A DNA stretch of 64,000 nt. It comes from JAKQIM01 sp964633225 (lineage in GTDB: Bacteria; Chloroflexota; Anaerolineae; Anaerolineales; UBA4823). The notes under the pieces were generated by a model. The model saw only the letters and a program-made list of their open reading frames with translations, had not been told where the DNA came from and made no database searches. Made by a program: the position numbers and the translations under genes. Of the stretch, positions 59,670 through 64,000 are shown piece by piece. Position 1 is the stretch's first letter. Each line of letters opens with the position of its first letter. Location: the NCBI GenBank assembly GCA_964633225.1, contig CAZWFQ010000001.1, positions 163,931-227,930 of the forward strand, written 5' to 3'.

Positions 59670-60989
59670 TTACTTTCTTCGCCGGTTGGCAGCCAGGATA
59701 TCGGCTACGCTGGCGCCGAAAACCTCGGGCCCCAGCTTAAAACCAGCCGCCTCCAGGCGCGGGCTGAACATGGGGCGAATGCCAGAAGGTTTCAAATCCC
59801 CCAGCACTTTCCCATCCTGGGTGAGCCCAGTCTGCTCAAATTTAAAGATGTCCGTCAGAATAACCGTCTCACCTTCCATCCCGGCGACTTCGGTGATGGC
59901 GGTGACCTTGCGGGTGCCATCGCGCATGCGCGACTGCTGCACGATCAGGTCAATGGCTGATGCGATCTGCTCGCGGATGACGCGCAAGGGCAGATCCATG
60001 CCTGACATCATCGTCATTGTTTCCAGGCGCGAGAGCGCATCGCGGGGGGTATTGGCATGCAGGGTGGTCAGCGAGCCATCGTGACCGGTGTTCATGGCTT
60101 GCAGCATATCTAATGTTTCGCCGCCGCGGCATTCGCCAACCACAATGCGCTCTGGGCGCATACGCAGCGAGTTGCGCACCAGGTCGCGCGTGGTCACAAG
60201 GCCTTTGCCCTCCAGGTTGGCTGGTTTGGTTTCCAGCCGCACTACGTGGTCCTGATCTAAGCGCAGCTCGGCGGCGTCTTCAATGGTGATGATGCGGTCT
60301 TCCTCGGGGATAAAGCTCGAGAGCACGTTGAGCAGGGTGGTCTTGCCTGAGCCAGTGCCGCCAGAGATGACGATGTTCAACTTGGCAACCACGCAGGCGC
60401 GCAAGAATTCAGCCATCTGGGCAGTGATGGATTTGTATTCGATCAACTGTTCGATAGTCAGCTTGCCTTTGCCGAATTTGCGGATGGTGATGTTGGGACC
60501 ATCAAGGGCTACGGGGGGAATGACGGCATTGACACGCGAGCCATCTGGCAGGCGGGCATCTACCGTGGGGCTATCAACATCTACCCGCCGGCCCATCGGG
60601 GCAATGATCTTGTTGATGATGCGCATCACGTGAGCGTCATCGTCAAACGTTACGTCCGATTTGGTCACCTTCCCTTTGCGCTCAACATAGACGCTCTTGG
60701 GGCCATTGACCATCACTTCAGAGACACTTTCTTCATCTAAAAGCTTCTGGATGGGGCCAAACCCCAATACTTCGTCGCGCACGTCCTCAAAAACCTGGGT
60801 GCGCAGAGGTTCTGATAGGTTGATGCGCGACTGCTGGCAGAAACGGGTCAGCATTTCTTCAATGACCTGGGGACGATTTTCGGCCGGGACGCTCGCCTGG
60901 GTCAATTGCTGGTTGACGGTGTTAACCAGGTGTCCTTTAAGCTTAGAGATATCTTCTGGACGCGGGGCGGTGGGGGGCTGCGCGGTCAT
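59670..60989 (-). CDS. cpaF: CpaF/TadA-type secretion ATPase
   Basis: A 439-residue hexameric ATPase of the GspE/VirB11 superfamily, closest to CpaF/TadA, which power Tad pili or related export. It has an N-terminal helical part to about residue 90, then DEEVLGFGPIQKLLDEESVSEVMVNGP-like segment, Walker A ISGGTGSGKTTLLN, Asp box TIEDAAELRL, Walker B MRPERIVVGECRGGETLDML and His box GSLTTLHANTPRDALSRLE. The C-terminus (from ~370) extends beyond the ATPase core. No other tad/cpa genes are in the window, so its export partners are elsewhere or lost. It is joined to a small gene upstream by an ATGA overlap. Confidence 0.92.
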   Translation of the reverse strand: MTAQPPTAPRPEDISKLKGHLVNTVNQQLTQASVPAENRPQVIEEMLTRFCQQSRINLSEPLRTQVFEDVRDEVLGFGPIQKLLDEESVSEVMVNGPKSVYVERKGKVTKSDVTFDDDAHVMRIINKIIAPMGRRVDVDSPTVDARLPDGSRVNAVIPPVALDGPNITIRKFGKGKLTIEQLIEYKSITAQMAEFLRACVVAKLNIVISGGTGSGKTTLLNVLSSFIPEEDRIITIEDAAELRLDQDHVVRLETKPANLEGKGLVTTRDLVRNSLRMRPERIVVGECRGGETLDMLQAMNTGHDGSLTTLHANTPRDALSRLETMTMMSGMDLPLRVIREQIASAIDLIVQQSRMRDGTRKVTAITEVAGMEGETVILTDIFKFEQTGLTQDGKVLGDLKPSGIRPMFSPRLEAAGFKLGPEVFGASVADILAANRRRK

Positions 60990-61291
60990 AGCTTGCCCTC
61001 CTCGATGTTGGGTTCGCGCTCATCTTTGGGAATGATCCAAATGATCTCCTGGCGGTTGATCGCCAAGAATTCTGACTCGAATAACGTTTCCCCTGCCTGG
61101 TTCTTGATCTGAACATCTGTCACAGCCAGAAAGGCCTCGCTGCGGTTCAGGAGATCACTGACGCGTTCGTCTGCGCGCACGTAAATACGCCCATAGATGG
61201 TATGCAGACTGGTTTGGATGATGGTGTCAACCGGTTCTTTGGTGACATAATCGGTGAAAAACTTTCCCTTTTCATCGTAATGCAGGCTCAT
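60986..61291 (-). CDS. Small conserved-looking protein coupled to cpaF, function unknown
   Basis: A 101-residue soluble protein beginning MSLHYDEKGKFFTDYVTKEP. It is beta-rich and charged (HTIYGRIYVRADERVSDLL, FLAVTDVQIKNQAGETLF, FLAINRQEIIWIIPKDE). I do not recognise the family. The ATG at 61291 has AAGGA nine bases ahead; a GTG three codons earlier lies too close to that site. Its stop overlaps the cpaF start, so the two proteins are probably made in step and may interact. It could be a regulatory partner of the ATPase, but nothing in the sequence proves it. Confidence 0.72.
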   Translation of the reverse strand: MSLHYDEKGKFFTDYVTKEPVDTIIQTSLHTIYGRIYVRADERVSDLLNRSEAFLAVTDVQIKNQAGETLFESEFLAINRQEIIWIIPKDEREPNIEEGKL

Positions 61292-61397
61292 AGTGCTCAC
61301 ATCCTTTTTTTTTTTCTGAAGCAGTGATCTCTGGTTTGGATACTAGAATTTTATAGCAAATCTGCTTAAAGTCAATTCTTATTTGGGTTTGTAATGC

Positions 61398-61403
61398 TAT
61401 AAT
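61398..61403 (+). promoter_or_regulatory. Extended -10 box placing transcription start on the ATG of the AspT-like gene
   Basis: ATGCTATAAT reads as TG-C-TATAAT. It ends six bases before the ATG at 61410, so the expected +1 is the A of the start codon and there is no room for a Shine-Dalgarno site. Confidence 0.55.
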
Positions 61404-61409
61404 CCATCT

Positions 61410-63038
61410 ATGCCAAATATTGTGCTGGAAGAGATGCTCGTGCTGTTTGCAATCCTGGCGATAGGCTCGTGGATTGGTCAATGGTCGTGGCGAGGATTGT
61501 CTTTGGGAACAGCCGGTGTGTTGTTCGCTGCGTTGATCTTTGGTCATTTTGGCCTGCGGGTGCCGCAGGATGTGATGGATCTTGGTTTGCTGCTGTTTGT
61601 CTATTCTGTGGGGATTGCAGCCGGGCCTCGTTTTTTCCGTACTTTCAGAAGCCATGGTATCCAGTATGTGATCATTGCTTTGATCACTGTGGGGACGGGC
61701 GCCGTGGTGACGGTGGGGTTGGCTTACCTGCTTCACCTGCCTTATGATCTGGCAGCCGGGTTATATACGGGCGCTCTGACTTGTACCCCCGGCCTGGCGG
61801 CGGCGGTGGATGTGGTGGATCGCCTTGCCGTTGGCACGAATACGGCGGTTTCGGTGGGCTATGGGGTCGCTTACCCTTTTAGCATTATCGGAATTGTGCT
61901 CCTTGTTCAGTTCTTGCCCCGGCTCTTAGGCCGCAGCTTGCGCTCTGAAGAAGCCCGTTGGATGCAAGAACGCCAGGCCGAATCCCCCGGGCTTGAAGTG
62001 CGCCAGTTCAAGGTAACCAATCCCAATTGCCAGGGCAAAACGGTCAGCGAAGTCAATCCACATCGCATGGCGCATGCCAATATCTCGCGCATCAAGCGCG
62101 GCGATCAAGTTTTCACTGCTTCGGCCCAGCAGGTTTTGAATATTGGCGATGTGGTGATGGTGGTGGGCCCAGCAGATGAGCTGGACAAGATGTGCCTGGT
62201 GTTAGGTGAAGAGACAAAAGAGCGCATGGATGTCAACACCAATGTGTTGAGCATGGATGCGGATGTAATGGAAGAGTCGCTCTCCAGCAAATCGCTGGCA
62301 GACATGCGCTTGTTTGAGCGCTATACCGTGGTGGTCACCCGCATTCGTCGCCAGGGAGTTGAGATTCCCCCGGATGGGAACGCAACCCTTGAGATTGGCG
62401 ACAATATCCGCGTGGTTGGCGACCGGGGGGCGGTGGAAGATTTTGTAAAGATCGTGCAGGGTTCACCGCGCAGGGCCGAAGAGACCAACATGGTGTCTTT
62501 CTTGATTGGCCTGGTATTGGGTGTCTTGCTGGGGAGTATACCGGTCAACTTACCGAACGGGATGACGGTGAAATTGGGGATGGCAGGGGGGGCATTCATC
62601 GTCAGCCTGATCATTGGGCATTTTGGTAAAATTGGCCCCTTCCGCATGTACGTTCCCAGGGCTGCCCGCAACCTGGTGCGAGAGCTGGGCTTGATGCTCT
62701 TCCTGGCTGGGGCTGGCAGCAAGGCTGGCTCGCAGTTTGTTTCGATCCTGCAAACCCAGGGTTGGCAGTTATTGCTGGCTGGGGCGGTTGTGACGATCAG
62801 TTCGGCCGCGGTAGGCATCTTTTTGATGGAGCGGGTGTACCACATGAACACCCTGGCAACGATGGGAGCGATCTGTGCCTGTATGACCAACCCGCCTGGC
62901 CTGGGGACCGCCAACGCCCAGACCGAAACTGATCTGCCGGCGATTTCGTATGCCAGCCTTTATCCGGTGGCTTTGATATTCAAGATTTTGTTGGCGCAAG
63001 TTTTGGTAGAGGTGCTTTACTGGCTTTTAGGTGGGTAG
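61410..63038 (+). CDS. AspT/YidE-family transporter with RCK-C domains
   Basis: A 542-residue membrane protein with the duplicated AspT/YidE/YbjL architecture: about five N-terminal helices (GIAAGPRFFRTFRSHGIQYV, GALTCTPGLAAAVDVVDR), a cytoplasmic middle with two TrkA-C/RCK-C-like domains (VRQFKVTNPNCQGKTVSEV, VFTASAQQVLNIGDVVMVVG, and ATLEIGDNIRVVG), then a second block (LGSIPVNLPNGMTVKLGMAGGAF, GLMLFLAGAGSKAG, MGAICACMTNPPGLGTANAQ). AspT exchanges aspartate for alanine; other members move other anions, so the substrate is open. The RCK-C domains suggest ligand control. Transcript appears leaderless. Confidence 0.9.
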   Translation: MPNIVLEEMLVLFAILAIGSWIGQWSWRGLSLGTAGVLFAALIFGHFGLRVPQDVMDLGLLLFVYSVGIAAGPRFFRTFRSHGIQYVIIALITVGTGAVVTVGLAYLLHLPYDLAAGLYTGALTCTPGLAAAVDVVDRLAVGTNTAVSVGYGVAYPFSIIGIVLLVQFLPRLLGRSLRSEEARWMQERQAESPGLEVRQFKVTNPNCQGKTVSEVNPHRMAHANISRIKRGDQVFTASAQQVLNIGDVVMVVGPADELDKMCLVLGEETKERMDVNTNVLSMDADVMEESLSSKSLADMRLFERYTVVVTRIRRQGVEIPPDGNATLEIGDNIRVVGDRGAVEDFVKIVQGSPRRAEETNMVSFLIGLVLGVLLGSIPVNLPNGMTVKLGMAGGAFIVSLIIGHFGKIGPFRMYVPRAARNLVRELGLMLFLAGAGSKAGSQFVSILQTQGWQLLLAGAVVTISSAAVGIFLMERVYHMNTLATMGAICACMTNPPGLGTANAQTETDLPAISYASLYPVALIFKILLAQVLVEVLYWLLGG

Positions 63039-63081
63039 AAGGCCGTATTCGTTTGTTACATACAATACTGTAAGCGAGAAG

Positions 63082-63101
63082 ATGTCCCAATATTGAGACA
63101 T
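63082..63101. promoter_or_regulatory. Near-palindrome upstream of the STAND gene, candidate operator
   Basis: ATGTCCCAAT is followed by ATTGAGACAT: a 20-base palindrome with one mismatched pair. It lies 65 bases before the STAND gene ATG and 44 bases after the transporter stop. A TATACT (63129-63134) between it and the gene could be the -10 box. It lacks a GC-rich stem and T-run, so an operator is likelier than a terminator. Confidence 0.4.
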
Positions 63102-63165
63102 TCTTATGCGCGGCCGGATACTTTCGGTTATACTTAATGACAGTATCGTTGCAAATCAGGGATGA

Positions 63166-64000
63166 ATGGCCGAGTTTCATTCGCAAGCGCCTAGCCAGGC
63201 TGAGACCCTGGCAATACTAGAAACAGCCCTGCCTGCGTACAATGACCTGGCCCAATTAGCGGCTTCGCCGCTAGCCCGCTGGCAAATTGTTTACCGTGCA
63301 CCTGGCGGGCAGGTGGGAAATCGTGTGCAGGCCGTATTAGCTGCGGCCCTGGATGCGCTGCGTCCGGTCAGCACTGTGGCCGCAGAAAGCTCTCAGGGAC
63401 GAGCTTATATACTGCTCGATTCGTTGTATCGTAAGGGGCTACCTCCCAAAGAGATCTTTGAGGAGTTATTGGGGGTTGGAAAACGCCAGTTTTATCGTGA
63501 GCGCCAACACGCGCTACAAGTTTTAGCTGCCATGCTGCGTCAACAAGAGACCGCCGCGATTGAGGCCTGGCACCAGGCCCTGCCGCCGCCATCGTATAGC
63601 CGCCTGTTTGGCCGGGATAGCCTTTTAGCCGGCTTGCTGGAGCGCTTAGCTGACCAGAACGGCCCAGGAGTGATTGTGTTGGACGGGGCGTGCGGAATTG
63701 GCAAGACGGCCATGGGGAGAGAGGCGGCGCGATGGGCACTGCGCAGTGGTATGTTTGCCGTCTTGGTCTGGCAAACTGCCGTCCGCGCGTCTACGCGGGC
63801 TGCTGCTGCTGGCGAAAACCAGGTGGCTGTGCGACCCATCTTGACCCCTGAAGCGTTGTTAGATGGCATTGCCCAAGACCTGGGATCGGCACAATGGGCA
63901 AATTTGCCTACACCTGAAAAACAGGCTGCCATTACCCGGCGCCTGGCTGAGCACCCAACCTTGTTGGTGGTCGATAACCTGGATACTGTGGCGGATGGGC
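63166..64000 (+). CDS. STAND-type NTPase, N-terminal part (runs off window)
   Basis: The first 278 codons of a larger protein. It starts MAEFHSQAPSQAETLAIL. Residues ~1-135 are helical and hold a possible DNA-binding helix pair (GLPPKEIFEELLGVGKRQF, then YRERQHALQVLAAML). From ~148, FGRDSLLAGLLERLADQ leads into an NTPase domain: Walker A VLDGACGIGKTAMGREAARW and Walker B TLLVVDNLDTVAD. This is the plan of STAND regulators with repeats expected beyond the window. GGGA lies just before the ATG. In this lineage such proteins act in signalling, regulation or defence; which applies cannot be told from the visible part. Confidence 0.85.
   Translation, partial: MAEFHSQAPSQAETLAILETALPAYNDLAQLAASPLARWQIVYRAPGGQVGNRVQAVLAAALDALRPVSTVAAESSQGRAYILLDSLYRKGLPPKEIFEELLGVGKRQFYRERQHALQVLAAMLRQQETAAIEAWHQALPPPSYSRLFGRDSLLAGLLERLADQNGPGVIVLDGACGIGKTAMGREAARWALRSGMFAVLVWQTAVRASTRAAAAGENQVAVRPILTPEALLDGIAQDLGSAQWANLPTPEKQAAITRRLAEHPTLLVVDNLDTVADG

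Noticed and set aside
61306..61316. Run of ten T as a terminator
   Set aside because: No stem precedes it on the plus strand, and on the minus strand it is an A-run just upstream of the ribosome site of the 101-residue gene.
1..64000. tRNA, rRNA, transposase or phage genes
   Set aside because: I scanned intergenic regions by eye and saw no T-loop/anticodon layout or mobile-element gene other than the GxxExxY cassette; a tRNAscan run would be decisive.

Overview
The window looks like a chromosomal segment from a member of the Chloroflexota, most probably Anaerolineae-like. This is an inference from gene content: a T-box-controlled pheST operon, very large GAF histidine kinases, secreted proteins with LP-rich hydrophobic termini, YfhO-type giant membrane proteins, SUMF-domain and STAND proteins, and many promoters placed almost directly on the start codon. 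It is GC-rich and gene-dense. I saw no rRNA, tRNA, phage, transposase or CRISPR array.

Layout. 1-2.6 kb: pheT (cut by the edge) and pheS behind a Phe T-box. 2.7-4.4 kb: a PpiC lipoprotein and a membrane-anchored protein. 4.5-9.3 kb: dgkA-ybeY-pgpH-yqeY-mtaB (minus strand, listed here in ascending coordinates). 9.4-14.1 kb: a Ser/Thr kinase whose extracellular domain is repeated in two adjacent lipoproteins, plus a TPR protein. 14.2-15.6 kb: coaX and tsaC. 15.6-25.2 kb: two coupled GAF histidine kinases, tsaD, an M24 peptidase, mgtC, selA and a membrane protein. 25.2-28.7 kb: SUMF, DinB and TPR proteins. 28.8-33.6 kb: an acyl-CoA carboxylase operon with a CYTH protein. 33.7-39.5 kb: a 1619-residue YfhO/glycosyltransferase fusion and a ROK sugar kinase. 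39.6-42.7 kb: a response regulator with a degenerate kinase module, a UGA-containing selenoprotein peroxiredoxin-glutaredoxin, a DUF4190 protein and an AcnX small subunit. 42.7-47.0 kb: dmsABC interrupted by a GxxExxY gene between inverted repeats. 47.2-55.2 kb: two giant secreted beta-propeller/cadherin-like proteins. 55.3-59.0 kb: a class V aminotransferase, AcnX large subunit and UbiD-family decarboxylase. 59.0-64.0 kb: an RRM protein, a CpaF ATPase with a small partner, an AspT-like transporter and the start of a STAND NTPase.

Two systems stand out. First, a peroxiredoxin whose peroxidatic cysteine is encoded by in-frame UGA (41279-41281), followed by a plausible bacterial SECIS hairpin; selA in the same window supports selenocysteine use. 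Ordinary gene callers would truncate or split this gene. Second, the AcnX large and small subunits together with a UbiD-family decarboxylase resemble the phosphomevalonate dehydratase plus anhydromevalonate-phosphate decarboxylase module of the archaeal mevalonate pathway, here in a bacterial context.

Several genes (2724 +, 61410 +, 14137 -, 25182 -, 33571 -, 15029 +) have a -10 hexamer 6-15 bases before the ATG and no Shine-Dalgarno sequence, which suggests leaderless or near-leaderless transcripts. Other genes in the window have good Shine-Dalgarno sites. All functions are from reading motifs; no database search was run.
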